From Ancrocorticia sp047501485 (GTDB taxonomy: Bacteria; Actinomycetota; Actinomycetes; Actinomycetales; Actinomycetaceae): a stretch of DNA of 64,000 bases. The notes beneath the pieces are model-generated. The model saw only the letters and a program-made list of their open reading frames with translations, did no database searches and was not told the DNA's origin. Location of the stretch: positions 1 to 64,000 of the forward strand of contig JAZDRN010000001.1 of the NCBI GenBank assembly GCA_047501485.1, in the 5' to 3' direction. The translations under genes and the position numbers were made by a program. Position 1 is the first letter of the stretch; each line of letters opens with the position of its first letter. Of this stretch, positions 33,898 to 43,245 are shown one piece after another.

Positions 33898-34872
33898 TCA
33901 CTCGCGTTTCTCGCCGACGGCGACCTCCTCGGCCCGGTCGCGGTTCCTCCACGCGAAATGGGTTCCGGTCAAGGCAACGACAATCCAGAACAGTGCGATG
34001 ATTAGACCTATTGCCCCGTCGTTGAGGTAGGAGTGATCCAGTTCGCCCGGAGGTTCGGTGGTGGTTGCATCGCCGAGCGCATCCGTGGCGAATGTGCCGC
34101 CGATGAGCACGAGGAGGGCAACCCCGTACCATAGCCATATCTGCTTGCCCCTGGATCGCATCCACCAGCACCATGATGCAACCAGGACGAAGACGATGGT
34201 CAGTAGGTTCCACCACGTCAAAGTGATGCCGGTGTCGTCTTGCGTGATGAAGGCGTATCCGCCCAGGGAACCCGGTGCTGCAGCAATCGCCGCGGCGATC
34301 GCGCTGACCGGCCACGCGGACCTGCCGGAAACGAGAGCAAGTCCAACCGCCGCAGCGACGATGACCATCGCCGTTGTCGCGAAGGTCAGATCCGGCATCC
34401 GCACACTCTGGAGGCAGAAGCTTCCGCCGGTGGCCGCGCACTCGCGTACGGCATCCGCCTGGATGCTGGCATGCTCCCGGCCCACGTCGCGGTAGTTCGT
34501 CAGCATCACGATATACAGTGCGAAAGACACCAGGGCGGATATGACGGCCAGCGCAGCGAGAAGCCGAAACCCCGAGGGGGATTTTCGAATCGAGTATGCC
34601 GTACTCGCGGCGATGACCGCTGTAGCCGATGCTATCGTCCAGGCAATGGCGATCCCGCGACTGAAGAATTCGAGCTGATCCTCGAACTCACCGGCGTCGC
34701 CCTGCAGGAGGTCGGGCAGCGCACGCAAGGTCAGAGCCAGCCCGATAGTGGACAGGAGCCAGACGGTCGCAGTCCTGGCCGTGGAGGGCTGAGGCGGGCC
34801 GTTCTCGGCAGCTTCCGGTTCGATCGCTTCGTTGTCCTTGTGAATACTCATCCTGTGATGCTCCTCACTCAT
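33898..34872 (-). CDS. Hypothetical multi-pass membrane protein
   Basis: A 324-residue protein with a hydrophilic N-terminus of about 34 residues and about eight hydrophobic segments (for example VWLLSTIGLALTL, AWTIASATAVIAAST, LLTIVFVLVASWCWW, AIGLIIALFWIVVALTG). Two Cys lie in a probable external loop (RECAATGGSFCLQS) and could form a disulphide. I recognise no family. ATG at 34872 or, after six residues, MSIHKDN. Convergent with the LysR gene. Confidence 0.7.
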   Translation of the reverse strand: MSEEHHRMSIHKDNEAIEPEAAENGPPQPSTARTATVWLLSTIGLALTLRALPDLLQGDAGEFEDQLEFFSRGIAIAWTIASATAVIAASTAYSIRKSPSGFRLLAALAVISALVSFALYIVMLTNYRDVGREHASIQADAVRECAATGGSFCLQSVRMPDLTFATTAMVIVAAAVGLALVSGRSAWPVSAIAAAIAAAPGSLGGYAFITQDDTGITLTWWNLLTIVFVLVASWCWWMRSRGKQIWLWYGVALLVLIGGTFATDALGDATTTEPPGELDHSYLNDGAIGLIIALFWIVVALTGTHFAWRNRDRAEEVAVGEKRE

Positions 34873-34985
34873 ATCAGGTTCATCCTAATGGAGTAACTCA
34901 AGAAAATGGGTGTGGGAGCAGGCTCAGAGTGTGTTCGCGATACGTTGCCGGCGATTGGAATCAGCGATCGCAGTGTGGAAACGTC

Positions 34986-35012
34986 CCGCCGTGGAACCCG
35001 AAGGGACGGCGG
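34986..35012 (-). terminator. Hairpin downstream of the 106-aa gene
   Basis: CCGCCGT / ACGGCGG arms around a 13-base loop, about 73 bases past the gene at 35085-35405 on the minus strand. No T-run follows, so termination is only probable. Confidence 0.4.
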
Positions 35013-35084
35013 TTCGAACTCCGCCTGACGGCGAGCTCACGTATGGTGTCCCAGTGCCTGTTCGGTACTCCTGGCGGGGAGGAT

Positions 35085-35405
35085 TTAGGCGGCGGCGCGG
35101 ATCTGATCCGCGAGCTTCTGTGCAGCTTTCTGGTTCTTCTTGCCGTCAAGCAGCGCCTTGGGGCGGTTCGGATCGGTGTCCAGCACGAGATCTACGCGCG
35201 ATCCTCCCTCGGTCTGGGTGATGTGTGCCTCAACGTGCAACTCCCACATGAGCATCGTCTTCTTCGTGATGAATCGGATGACGCCCTGCTCCGGCACGGA
35301 CTCGTGAAGCTTGTGCTTCTGCTCGGCGATGACCTTCTCAACGGCCTGATGGGCCTGGGCGGGTGCTACGGGCAAGTCGACGGCGACGTGTGCGGATGAA
35401 TCCAT
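35085..35405 (-). CDS. Small hypothetical protein, possibly SRPBCC-like
   Basis: A protein of 106 residues beginning MDSSAHVAVDLPVAPAQAHQ. The pattern of strand, helix (AVEKVIAEQKHKL), several strands (GVIRFITKKTMLMWELHVEA) and a basic C-terminal helix (KKNQKAAQKLADQIRAAA) resembles the START/SRPBCC fold, but there is no diagnostic motif. I chose ATG at 35405 because GAAGGA lies upstream. No operon partner: it is separated by 212 bp from the next gene. Confidence 0.55.
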   Translation of the reverse strand: MDSSAHVAVDLPVAPAQAHQAVEKVIAEQKHKLHESVPEQGVIRFITKKTMLMWELHVEAHITQTEGGSRVDLVLDTDPNRPKALLDGKKNQKAAQKLADQIRAAA

Positions 35406-35734
35406 GGCTTGTCCTTCTCGAGGCGGTTCCCGCATCCGTTCGCGGATGCTGGCTTCCTCGGTATTCTTTCAACGTATTGTGACGTACGTCAAACTTGAAA
35501 GATTCCGTATTCGTATTTCGCAATGGACTAAAGGCCCGATTGGGGTGTGGCTTATCCGCGGAGGACTGCACCGGTGGCCCGGCTTTGTGACGGTGAAATT
35601 GCTCCAAGCCAGTGGCCTCCACGGCGCTTTCTCCATCCGGTCTGGATGTATGAAGATCGTCATGTCACGCCGCGTAACATGAGGTCACGTCTCATTGTCA
35701 GGTATGGGGATCGTGTACTCGATAGACTCCCCGC
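35406..35734. other. Intergenic region, divergent promoters
   Basis: About 330 bases, AT-richer than the surroundings at 35460-35530. It serves the divergent genes at 35085-35405 and 35735-36142. I see no RNA structure or repeat worth naming. Confidence 0.4.
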
Positions 35735-36142
35735 ATGGCAAAGACGCATCCCCACATCGATTCGCCGACTGCCCTCCAGCTCCGTTCCTTGCTGGAAGGA
35801 CGCCCGGGGCTCCTCGTGCAGGTGTACCTCGCATTGCACGAGCTCGTCGTGACCGCGCTACCTGATGTGAGATTCTCCGTGGACACCGTCGACGCCGCCG
35901 TCGGATACGGGGCCCGCCAGTATGGTTACAACGGTTGGGGGATGGCGGCACTGACTCCCTTCGGTAAATGGGTGTCGCTCACGCTGCTGCAGGGCTCGAA
36001 GCTCGAGGATCCGGAGCGGCTCTTGAAAGGGACGGCAGTCATGCGCCATATCCGGCTCAGCAAACCGGTGAGCGTTCAGGAGAACCGCGCCGAGATCTCT
36101 CGCCTCGTAGTGGCCGCCTCGCGTCTCTATGACAAGAAGTAG
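35735..36142 (+). CDS. DUF1801 / YdhG-type protein
   Basis: A protein of 135 residues with the YdhG/CyaY-like fold signature: RPGLLVQVYLALHELV, DVRFSVDTVDAAVGYGARQ, then GMAALTPFGKWVSLTLLQGS and GTAVMRHIRLSK. These match the lines of DUF1801 proteins (pump YgYGxxxxxxVxLxL). No catalytic function is established for the family. ATG at 35735; the stop (TAG) starts two bases before a strong hairpin. Confidence 0.75.
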   Translation: MAKTHPHIDSPTALQLRSLLEGRPGLLVQVYLALHELVVTALPDVRFSVDTVDAAVGYGARQYGYNGWGMAALTPFGKWVSLTLLQGSKLEDPERLLKGTAVMRHIRLSKPVSVQENRAEISRLVVAASRLYDKK

Positions 36143-36176
36143 CCGTCGGTGCCGAGATGAGCTCGGCACCGACGGC
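36142..36176 (+). terminator. Perfect hairpin terminator
   Basis: A 15-bp stem, GCCGTCGGTGCCGAG with its exact complement, loop ATGAG. It starts at the last base of the upstream stop codon. No U-tract, as is common in actinobacteria; it also faces the convergent gene at 36405. Confidence 0.8.
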
Positions 36177-36404
36177 CCCAAGGTCTTACCCATACCGCCG
36201 AATACGATCCCTCGCATACGCTGTCTGTAGAGCTGCTGGCGTGGACGCCGACGTCGGCCCGGGCACTGTTTCGAGCACGCCGCCGGATCGCAGCGCGCCG
36301 AAAGTCCGGGTCGGTATGTCGCTGAGTCGCGTCAGAAATCCTGTCCGTTCGTGTACTCGGATGCCATGGGATCCCTCTTCTCGATATGGCTGGTGACGCG
36401 TGCT

Positions 36405-37010
36405 TCACTCGATGCCGAGCTTCTCCTTCAGTGCGGCCTTGCGCTCATCGAAGTTCTCGCGCCGCTCGGCCCTACGCTGCTCCTTGGCGACCTTCTTGGC
36501 CTCCCGCTGCCCGGCCTCGTACGCTTCTTCGGCGGCCTCGAGCTGTGTGAGTACCTCGATCGCGGGACGGCGGTGGATGGTACCGCCGAGGCCGGAAATG
36601 AGAGCGTCCACGACCTCGGGTGTGTACTCGTTCAACTCTGCTACCACCGCAGTGGTTCCGGCGGGGATAGCCTTGCTGATCTGGCTGATGACGTCGGACG
36701 TGTCGTCGTCGCGCTTGAAGTCGGCGACGCCTCCGATGATCGCTCCGGTGGTCCACCCGAACAACATTCCGATGGGACCGCCGAGCACTCCGATGAGTAG
36801 ACCGATCAGGCCGCCACCGAGAGTGGACGAGCCGCTTACGTTGTCGGTCGCTTCGGGAACGGAGAGGGCGCCGTTCTGATCGCGGCTCACGATAGCGGCC
36901 GAACGGACTTCGACTCGTCCTTCGAGCCCGGCGCCCTTGAGTTCGCTCAATGCCTGGTAGGCCTTGCTGTCATCCTCGAATGTCGCTGCGAGAACGTTGT
37001 AATCCGCCAT
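36405..37010 (-). CDS. DUF1269 family protein
   Basis: A protein of 201 residues. MADYNVLAATFEDDSKAYQALSELKG is the start of the DUF1269 fold, followed by VRSAAIVSRDQNGAL and a Gly-rich hydrophobic pair of helices (about 60-98: GGGLIGLLIGVLGGPIGMLF, WTTGAIIGGVADF). The second alpha/beta half has SKAIPAGTTAVVAELNEY. The C-terminal 45 residues are a charged coiled coil (KKVAKEQRRAERRENFDERK). I chose ATG at 37010. The family is membrane-associated with an unknown, possibly stress-related, role. Confidence 0.85.
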   Translation of the reverse strand: MADYNVLAATFEDDSKAYQALSELKGAGLEGRVEVRSAAIVSRDQNGALSVPEATDNVSGSSTLGGGLIGLLIGVLGGPIGMLFGWTTGAIIGGVADFKRDDDTSDVISQISKAIPAGTTAVVAELNEYTPEVVDALISGLGGTIHRRPAIEVLTQLEAAEEAYEAGQREAKKVAKEQRRAERRENFDERKAALKEKLGIE

Positions 37011-37172
37011 GATGATGCCTCTCGGGTAGTCCTTGATTCGAAATGGTGCCGCCATCTTCGACGGGCACTGTGGTCCCACGCTCTCACAAGTGCTGGCACC
37101 ACGCATCGTGCATTGTTTCCCTATGAGTCGTTACTTCATGTGCACACTGCCCAGCGGCGCTATGGTAGACGA

Positions 37173-38453
37173 ATGGGAAAATTGGACCGTGTGATTGGCA
37201 TCGTGACTGGCCTGGACTGCGCCGGAGCCAACGCCGACCTGCTTCCAGCATACGACCGGCGATTGCTTGAGCCCTTTGGTCGGGGCCCCACGCGGTGGGT
37301 TGCCGGGGCCGTTGAACAGGCACTTGCAACCCTGGAAGCCGACTCACACGATGCTCTGGCACCCCGGCCATCGATCCGTGCGTTCGCGTCTCACGCTCTC
37401 ACTGCGGCGTTGCTCGAACTCGCCGATATGAACAGCGAACCGGTCCACCCGGATGAGGTAGCCCCCGAGCTTGTCAAGGATATCGTCGTCCGAGGAGTCG
37501 AACTGGCTGAGATCACTGCGGGGATCCGCGCGATGCAGCAGGTGTGGTTGGATTTGCTCATCGCCGCGACGATGCGGACGTCACCGGAAGGCGTAGCAGC
37601 AGTACCGTCCGTCGTCGCCTCGGTGAGTAGGACGATGGATACCTGGACCGCCGTAGTGGTTGAGGCCATCGGCAACGAACGCCGCCGAGCGCTCCAGACC
37701 GAGCAGGTTCGCGTTCGCGCCGTCATCGAGCAGCTGCTGACCGGTGCACCCGTCAGCCCCGAGACCGCCCAGCGACTGCTGGGGTCATCGATGTCCGGTT
37801 GGCACACCTGCTGCGTGGTCGGGGTTCCGGTCGGCGGGAGGGTGGAACGCGAAGTGCTCGATTCGATGGCTCAGGTGTTCACTCGGATATCGGGACAGGA
37901 GCGTGTGCTGCAGTACGAGACACGTATGGGGACGCTCTGCCTGTGGGCGACGACAGAACGAAGAATTGCCATCACGAGTCTGACCGGCTTTCGCGGGTCC
38001 GAAGCAGTCGCGATCGGTCTCGGGAACCCGCATCGAGGGCCGGGAGGATTTCGGCGCAGTTTCGTGGAGGCCGACGACGCCTTCCAGCTCGCGATCCGTG
38101 ACTGTGCCGACAACGTCGTCTCCTACGAGGAGGATTCGCTTGCGATTCTGCTCACCCGGGATGAGGAACGAGCGCGTTGGTTCGTGGACACCGAGCTGGG
38201 TGAGCTCGGCGCGGACTCTCCCGAGATGGCGGAGATGCGGATGACGCTCCGCGCTTTCTTCGCCAGGAGAATGCGCATCGCACCTGCGGCGGACCTTCTC
38301 CATATTCACCGGAACACTCTTATCCATCGGCTCGAGCGGATCGAGACGATGCTCGGGCATAGCATCGTTGAGCGTACCGCCCAAACCCAGACGGCGCTAC
38401 TCCTCGCCAACCTTTTCTTTGCCGAACGAGGTTCTGCCGAGGAGGAGCATTGA
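37173..38453 (+). CDS. PucR-family (CdaR-like) transcriptional regulator
   Basis: A 426-residue protein with no GAF domain signature at the N-terminus but an all-helical RsbT-like N-terminal half (about 60-190), a GGDEF-like middle part (about 210-345), and the PucR HTH_30 at about 370-415: MTLRAFFARRMRIAPAADLL, HIHRNTLIHRLERIETML. I chose ATG at 37173, where the protein begins MGKLDRVIG; the frame above is unsupported. PucR proteins activate purine, sugar-diacid or amino-acid genes; the target is unknown, and no such operon is adjacent, so it may act at a distance. Confidence 0.85.
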   Translation: MGKLDRVIGIVTGLDCAGANADLLPAYDRRLLEPFGRGPTRWVAGAVEQALATLEADSHDALAPRPSIRAFASHALTAALLELADMNSEPVHPDEVAPELVKDIVVRGVELAEITAGIRAMQQVWLDLLIAATMRTSPEGVAAVPSVVASVSRTMDTWTAVVVEAIGNERRRALQTEQVRVRAVIEQLLTGAPVSPETAQRLLGSSMSGWHTCCVVGVPVGGRVEREVLDSMAQVFTRISGQERVLQYETRMGTLCLWATTERRIAITSLTGFRGSEAVAIGLGNPHRGPGGFRRSFVEADDAFQLAIRDCADNVVSYEEDSLAILLTRDEERARWFVDTELGELGADSPEMAEMRMTLRAFFARRMRIAPAADLLHIHRNTLIHRLERIETMLGHSIVERTAQTQTALLLANLFFAERGSAEEEH

Positions 38454-38526
38454 GGCTGACTCCGCGCATGAGGCAACAGGATTATCTGGGTTGCGGTGTT
38501 GGTGCAGGGCGAAGTTGCGGGTGATG

Positions 38527-39162
38527 TTACGGCAGTGTGTGGACGCGATCCGCTTGGCTGGCCAGACGCTCATCGTGGGTGGCGATGACGACGCAGGCGC
38601 CTGCGTCGGCACGGTTTCGCAGCAGGCCAGTGACCATATCGCGATTCGCTCGGTCCAGCGAGGCGGTGGGTTCGTCGGCGAAGATGCAGGTGGCATCCTT
38701 GTAAATCGTTCGCGCGATTCCCACTCGCTGTTTCTCACCGCCGGAGAGCACTGATACGGAGTCGAGTCCGCGCCCTTCGAGTCCGACGGTCGTCAGGATT
38801 TCCGCGATCTTTGGAGTGATGCGTGGTTTCCTGCGAAGGAGTCCGGGCGGGGTCAGAGTGATGTTGTAAGCGACGCTCTCCTCGTCGATGAGGCCGTAAT
38901 CCTGATAGATGAACGACGCGGTGTCGCGCCAGAATCTCAACCGGTCACGGTCTTTCCACTGTGCGACGGCGGTACCGTTCACGTAGACGTCACCACCCGT
39001 GGGCTTTTGGAGGAGACCCAGGCAGTTGAGGAGGGATGTCTTGCCCGAGCCGGAAGGTCCCACCAGTGCCAGCATCTCGCCGGCCTCGCAGGTCAACGAG
39101 ACGTTCTTGAAGATCTGATGGCCAGCAATTGCCAATGCGAGATTCTCAATGCGGATGTTCAA
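38527..39162 (-). CDS. ABC transporter ATP-binding protein, lactococcin-972-type exporter
   Basis: A 211-residue ATPase of the MacB/LolD-like class. Walker A is GPSGSGKTSL at about 35, the Q-loop is YQDYGLI, the signature LSGGEKQRVGIAR lies near 140, Walker B with CIFADEPTASLD near 160, and the H-loop is ATHDE. TTG at 39162 is used, with GAGG ten bases upstream; no ATG fits. It follows a frameshifted DUF1430-type permease, the standard pair in lactococcin-972-like bacteriocin export/immunity clusters. Probably non-functional if the permease is dead. Confidence 0.85.
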   Translation of the reverse strand: MNIRIENLALAIAGHQIFKNVSLTCEAGEMLALVGPSGSGKTSLLNCLGLLQKPTGGDVYVNGTAVAQWKDRDRLRFWRDTASFIYQDYGLIDEESVAYNITLTPPGLLRRKPRITPKIAEILTTVGLEGRGLDSVSVLSGGEKQRVGIARTIYKDATCIFADEPTASLDRANRDMVTGLLRNRADAGACVVIATHDERLASQADRVHTLP

Positions 39163-39171
39163 TGGATGTCC

Positions 39172-39279
39172 TCAATGTGCTGGGTTGAGTGTGTATGGAC
39201 GGCTGGTCGCTGGTGGGAGGGCTGTTTGCGGCGAGTGGTTGGTTTCTGGTTCCTGGATCGCTGGGGCGTACTTGGACAT
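39172..39279 (-). CDS. Possible 35-codon proline-rich small ORF between permease and ATPase
   Basis: MSKYAPAIQEPETNHSPQ, then TALPPATSRPYTLNPAH. Its ATG lies nine bases after the permease stop and its TGA overlaps the GAGG ribosome-binding region of the ATPase, so ribosomes could relay through it. It is unlike any bacteriocin precursor: no signal peptide, no leader. It may be chance. Confidence 0.3.
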   Translation of the reverse strand: MSKYAPAIQEPETNHSPQTALPPATSRPYTLNPAH

Positions 39280-39288
39280 TCGATGTGA

Positions 39289-41129
39289 TCATCGCTCCCT
39301 GAGGACTGCCTTGTGGAATGAACGGCGTGTGGCTGCCTGATAGCTGAGGTACGTAGCGGTGATGTAGATGGTGAGCAGGCCAGTGATGATCAGTGCGGTG
39401 GTAATGGGTTGCACGTTGAACACGGCGATGCTTGCGCCCCCTGCCACGCCTGCTGTGAAGGTGAGTAGAAGTGCTTCGAGCGTGACTCTGTGCCCGGTGA
39501 TTCTGCGGTAGGTGTGGCCCGTACTGTGGCGCGCGAATATCGTCCGGCGATTTTGCTCCGCCCAGATTCCCGCGGATTGAACGAGTGCAACGATCAGCGT
39601 GCCAGAGGCCAGGGCGATGGAGATGATGCCCAGACGCGCCTGCTGGGCGAACAGGTGGGCAGAGTCCAGAATCTGGTCCGCGACGTTGTCGATGGACGTG
39701 AAATATGCCTCGAGGCCGAATTCGCTCATCGCACTCCGGAGTTCGTCGGCGTCGGTGAAAACGATCTGTCCGTTTGCGACGAAGGCTTCGAGCACACCCT
39801 CGATTGCGAGGGCATCGGCGGGCTTGTCGATGACGACGATGAGAGGACGTTCGGCCTGTACCGGATTACTTGCGTCGCGTTGATCCCCGATGGCTGGGAA
39901 GGCGGGAGAACCGGATGCCGTGGTGTAGAGGTGGGCGCCGGCGAGAGCGTCAGCGCCCGGGGCGGACCACATGTTCATGTTCTCCTCGAGAGAATTCATG
40001 ACGGCGGGGGCGATCTCTTGGGCATTCAGGGGAACGAGATCGTTCGTGATGGATGATGAACGATCGGACCCGGGGCTGCCGTCGTTCGAGAACAGCGTGA
40101 GGAACCGTGGGTTGGTGACGACGATGTGGTCATATGGCCCCATCTCTTGGGCACTGAGCTGGACAACTTGGTCGAGAGAGAACGACAGCGCCAGATTACC
40201 CGCGGCATCCGATTGTGTGAGGAGCTCTGACAGCCTGCTCTCGTACTCCTCGGCGTGCCCGGCTTCGAGGGTTTGAGCGGACACGGAGACCCGAACTGTG
40301 CCCTTTGCCGCGGCCCAGCGGATGGCTTCGTGTTGGGCCTGCCGTGCGGAGTCCGTATAGATGAGGGCGAAGGGGAGGACCACGACATGAAGGAGGCTAC
40401 GTTGCCGACGCCGAAGCGGAAGGCTGTGTATCCTGTCATCACTAGCCAACCGGCCAGAGCACCGGTGAGAAAGGCCCGCATTATTCGCCAGACATCCCAC
40501 GCATGAATGGCCACCGGGCGCTGGCCCGCTTGCAGCCGAATGGCTCTGGATCTGGACTTCACGGTGAGCCAGGACACCACAAGAGTGAGGCACAGCAGCA
40601 ACATCGCAACGATGGCCATTCCGGCCCCGGTGTTGGTGATGAGTGTGCTGGTGGTTCCTGAAACGTCCTTGAAGCTCATGCCGTCAATGCTCACCGAGTT
40701 GTCCCGTGCCCACTGTCCCAGCTCGTTTCCACCGTTCGGGGAGTCGTACATTGTGAAGTAGCCGTCCAGTGGACGATCTCCCAGATCGGAGGACGGGATC
40801 AAGGTACCGGGCGTGGAGGGATCAAACCAGATGGGTGACGAGGCACCGTGGGGTGGTTGGAGGCCGAACCAGACGAGATCTCGGCTGTTCTGGGTGCCGC
40901 TGGGGTCTGCGGCGACCTTGAGGATGGTCGTGCCGGTGGAGGAGGCCAGCTCATTCAGTCCGTTGATCAACTCCGATTTTGTTGCCGACGAATCCACGCT
41001 CGTGAGTGAGAAGGACACATCTGTATCCAGCGGGTAGGAGGAATCGATCTCCTCGCTGGTTTGGATCGTCAGCACTCCCACGAAGACGGCGGTCACCAGA
41101 GCTGCTGCTGCAATGAGCTTCTCGATCAC
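39289..41129 (-). pseudogene. Frameshifted bacteriocin-associated integral membrane protein (DUF1430-like)
   Basis: Two frames join near 40390. The first begins VIEKLIAAAALVTAVFVGVL (TM1), then a large extracellular domain (STGTTILKVAADPSG, DGYFTMYDSPNGG), TM2 (MAIVAMLLLCLTLVVSWLTV) and TM3 to GVGNVASFM. The second continues HVVVLPFALIYTDSARQA, a second extracellular domain with PYDHIVVTNPRFL, and three C-terminal helices. Together about 613 residues, matching the lactococcin-972-associated permease. One base is missing or gained in the run around TCCTTCATG. Start GTG at 41129 follows AAGGACTTCA. The C-terminal half retains good codons, so the break is recent or a sequencing error. Confidence 0.75.
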
Positions 41130-41176
41130 TGAAGTCCTTGGTCGATGTTGTGGCTGCTGTGCAATGCGGTGCTCAT
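41126..41176 (-). CDS. Possible 16-codon leader ORF upstream of the permease
   Basis: MSTALHSSHNIDQGLQ, with AAGGA a few bases upstream and its TGA overlapping the permease GTG (GTGA). In intact systems the bacteriocin precursor would occupy this place; this is far too short and lacks a signal peptide. A coupling peptide or the residue of a deleted gene. Confidence 0.35.
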   Translation of the reverse strand: MSTALHSSHNIDQGLQ

Positions 41177-41403
41177 TTTTCCTTAGGGCATTTGTTTCCT
41201 CTCGGTTCTCTTGAAGTTGACCAATTGTATTTTCTAGATTAGACGCGCTTCTAGATTTTGTATGGATATTAGAGAAGAACTTCTGCACGTTCGAAAATTC
41301 GTCGTCGGGCGCCTCTGCTTTCCTGAAATACCGCACTCTGTGGACGGCTTCTTGTACTCTCGGGTCACGAAGAAAACCAAGACCGCTCTGCCCGGCGTAC
41401 GAA

Positions 41404-41446
41404 TGTGGGCCGGGAATCACCGCCGAAGCAGCGTTCCCGGCCCACA
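41404..41446 (-). terminator. Terminator of the osmolyte ABC operon
   Basis: A 13-bp perfect stem (TGTGGGCCGGGAA / TTCCCGGCCCACA) with a 17-base loop, about 28 bases past the substrate-binding-protein stop at 41475. The 345-bp stretch from 41130 to 41474 otherwise holds only the upstream promoter area of the exporter cluster, AT-rich near 41200-41280. Confidence 0.85.
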
Positions 41447-41474
41447 AGGCAAGTCAGCCGTGGTGCCATGCCCG

Positions 41475-42443
41475 TCAGGGCAATGTCACCAGTCCCTCCT
41501 CGACCAGCCAATCGCGTGCCACGATCGCCGGGTCCTCGCCGCCGGAGTCCACGCGAGCGTTGAGATCGAGCATCACCTCATTGGTGATGCGGGGAGTGAC
41601 CTGATCGAGAATCTCCTCGATCTCCGGATGCTCCTCCAACAGTTCTGTGTTCACCGCCATCGAGAGGTTGTAGAGCGGGAAGAACTGGAGATCGTCTTCC
41701 AGCACCCTGAGGCCGAGGCCCGGTATGCGACCGTCGGTGGTGTACACCTCGCCGAAGTTGCAGCGTCCTTCCGCGGTCGCGGTATAGACGACGCCGGTAT
41801 CGAGGGTCAGCACATCGGCGAGATCGCCGGTGGCCAACCCATACGTTTCGAGCATCGGCTCGAACCCGTCGTTACGGCTGGCGAATTCCGTCTCCACGCA
41901 GAAGGTGAGCTCTTCCGGAGGCAGGGCGGCGACGTCGGAGAACTTCTCAACGCCGAGCTCTTCGGCCTTGTCCTCACGGATGGCGAAGGCATAGGTGTTG
42001 TTCATGGGAGCTGGAGCAAGCCAGGTGATGCCGTTCGGTTTGTCGGCCTCCGCCAGCGCCTGCCACTGCTCCTCCTCGCCCTTGACGGGCTCGTCATTTC
42101 CGAGGTAGTTGACCCAGCCGTTGCCCGTGTACTCCGGTGACATGTCGGCGTCGCCGTCGAGCATGGCCTGCCTGGCTCCGAACGAACCCGGCGTGTTGGA
42201 CATATTCGTCACGTCTGCTCCGGCTACGTCGAAGATCGTCGAGTACATATTTCCCAGGATGAGCTGCTCGGTGAAGTCTTTGGCAACAATGGTGATGGAA
42301 ACGCCTTCAAGGCTTTCATGATGTTCGATCTCCCCGGGTTCGGCGGAGAGTACGGCCCCGGAAGCCGACTCCAGGCCGCATCCTGCCAGGAGCAGGGCGG
42401 AGGCCGCGGCGGCGAGGCTAAGTGAGTGCTTGCGTCGATTCAC
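41475..42443 (-). CDS. Osmoprotectant (glycine betaine/choline-type) ABC substrate-binding lipoprotein
   Basis: A protein of 322 residues. The signal peptide ends ALLLAGC (lipobox, Cys22). The OpuAC-type domain begins SITIVAKDFTEQLILGNMYS and includes the ligand loop ADMSPEYTGNGWVNYLG, characteristic of OpuCC/OpuBC, with AREDKAEELGVEKFSD and NLSMAVNTELLEEHPEI later. Aromatic residues for a betaine-binding cage (Tyr/Trp near 106-111) are visible. Last gene of a four-gene operon: permease, ATPase, permease, binding protein. Imports quaternary ammonium osmolytes such as betaine, choline or carnitine; exact ligand unknown. Confidence 0.93.
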   Translation of the reverse strand: MNRRKHSLSLAAAASALLLAGCGLESASGAVLSAEPGEIEHHESLEGVSITIVAKDFTEQLILGNMYSTIFDVAGADVTNMSNTPGSFGARQAMLDGDADMSPEYTGNGWVNYLGNDEPVKGEEEQWQALAEADKPNGITWLAPAPMNNTYAFAIREDKAEELGVEKFSDVAALPPEELTFCVETEFASRNDGFEPMLETYGLATGDLADVLTLDTGVVYTATAEGRCNFGEVYTTDGRIPGLGLRVLEDDLQFFPLYNLSMAVNTELLEEHPEIEEILDQVTPRITNEVMLDLNARVDSGGEDPAIVARDWLVEEGLVTLP

Positions 42444-42444
42444 G

Positions 42445-43245
42445 TCAGACTCCCTTCGGTGCTGCCGCGAGTTCCACGACTCGGGCCAGCCAATCGATGA
42501 AAAGTGCGAGGGCCGCGATGAGCAGGGCTCCGATTACCAACACGACGTTCTGACGGAGCCTGATGCCCGATGTGATGAGCTCGCCCAGTCCGCCGCCTCC
42601 GGTGAAGGACACCAGTGAGACGGTTCCCACGATCAACACGAGGGCGGTGCGGACCCCGGCCACGATGATCGGAAGGGCCAAGGGCAATTCAACCCGCACC
42701 AGGGTCGAGAACGACGACATGCCCATACCTCGGCCTGCCTCGACAAGCTTGGAATCGACGGAATCGATTCCGGCGACGGTGTTGGCGATGATGGGGAGAA
42801 GACCGTAGATCACCAGCGCCACGATGGCGCCGAACGAACCGATGCCGAAGATGGCCGCTCCGAGTGCGATCAGGCCGATGGCGGGTGCAGCCTGGCCGAA
42901 ACCTGCCACCGTGATGATCGGCTTGGAGAAGCGGCGCATCTTTCCGCGGGTCAGCAGGATGCCGATCGGCACAGCCAGTACCACGGTGACCGCGGTGGCG
43001 ATGAGACTGATCTGCAGATGCTGCCTCACGAGAGGAAGAAGGTTTGAGATGGACAGCGAGCGGGCCTCGGTGGAGGAGACGTTGGCAACCTGGACGAAGA
43101 CGAAGCAGCCGATGACCAACAGGACGCATGCCAAAGGCTGAATGAAGAAACGAGCGCGCCCCGCCTGTTGGGTTGAGGCGATGGTCGCTGTATCGACAGT
43201 GGGCTCAGCCTTGGGATCGGTCGTGGATTCAGTGGTCGTACTCAT
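42445..43245 (-). CDS. Osmoprotectant ABC transporter permease (OpuCD/ProW-like)
   Basis: A 266-residue protein with an N-terminal tail and about six helices. The BPD_transp_1 EAA motif appears as VEAGRGMGMSSFSTLVRVELPLA, and the core TM region begins HLQISLIATAVTVVLAVPIG. The second permease of the operon; it overlaps the ATPase gene by four bases upstream and precedes the binding protein by one base. With the partner at 44422 it forms the heterodimeric channel. Confidence 0.93.
   Translation of the reverse strand: MSTTTESTTDPKAEPTVDTATIASTQQAGRARFFIQPLACVLLVIGCFVFVQVANVSSTEARSLSISNLLPLVRQHLQISLIATAVTVVLAVPIGILLTRGKMRRFSKPIITVAGFGQAAPAIGLIALGAAIFGIGSFGAIVALVIYGLLPIIANTVAGIDSVDSKLVEAGRGMGMSSFSTLVRVELPLALPIIVAGVRTALVLIVGTVSLVSFTGGGGLGELITSGIRLRQNVVLVIGALLIAALALFIDWLARVVELAAAPKGV

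Noticed and set aside
34949..35030. tRNA-like T-loop (GGTTCGAAC) near 35012
   Set aside because: Loop is eight bases and no complementary acceptor, D or anticodon arm can be built; explained by a simple hairpin.
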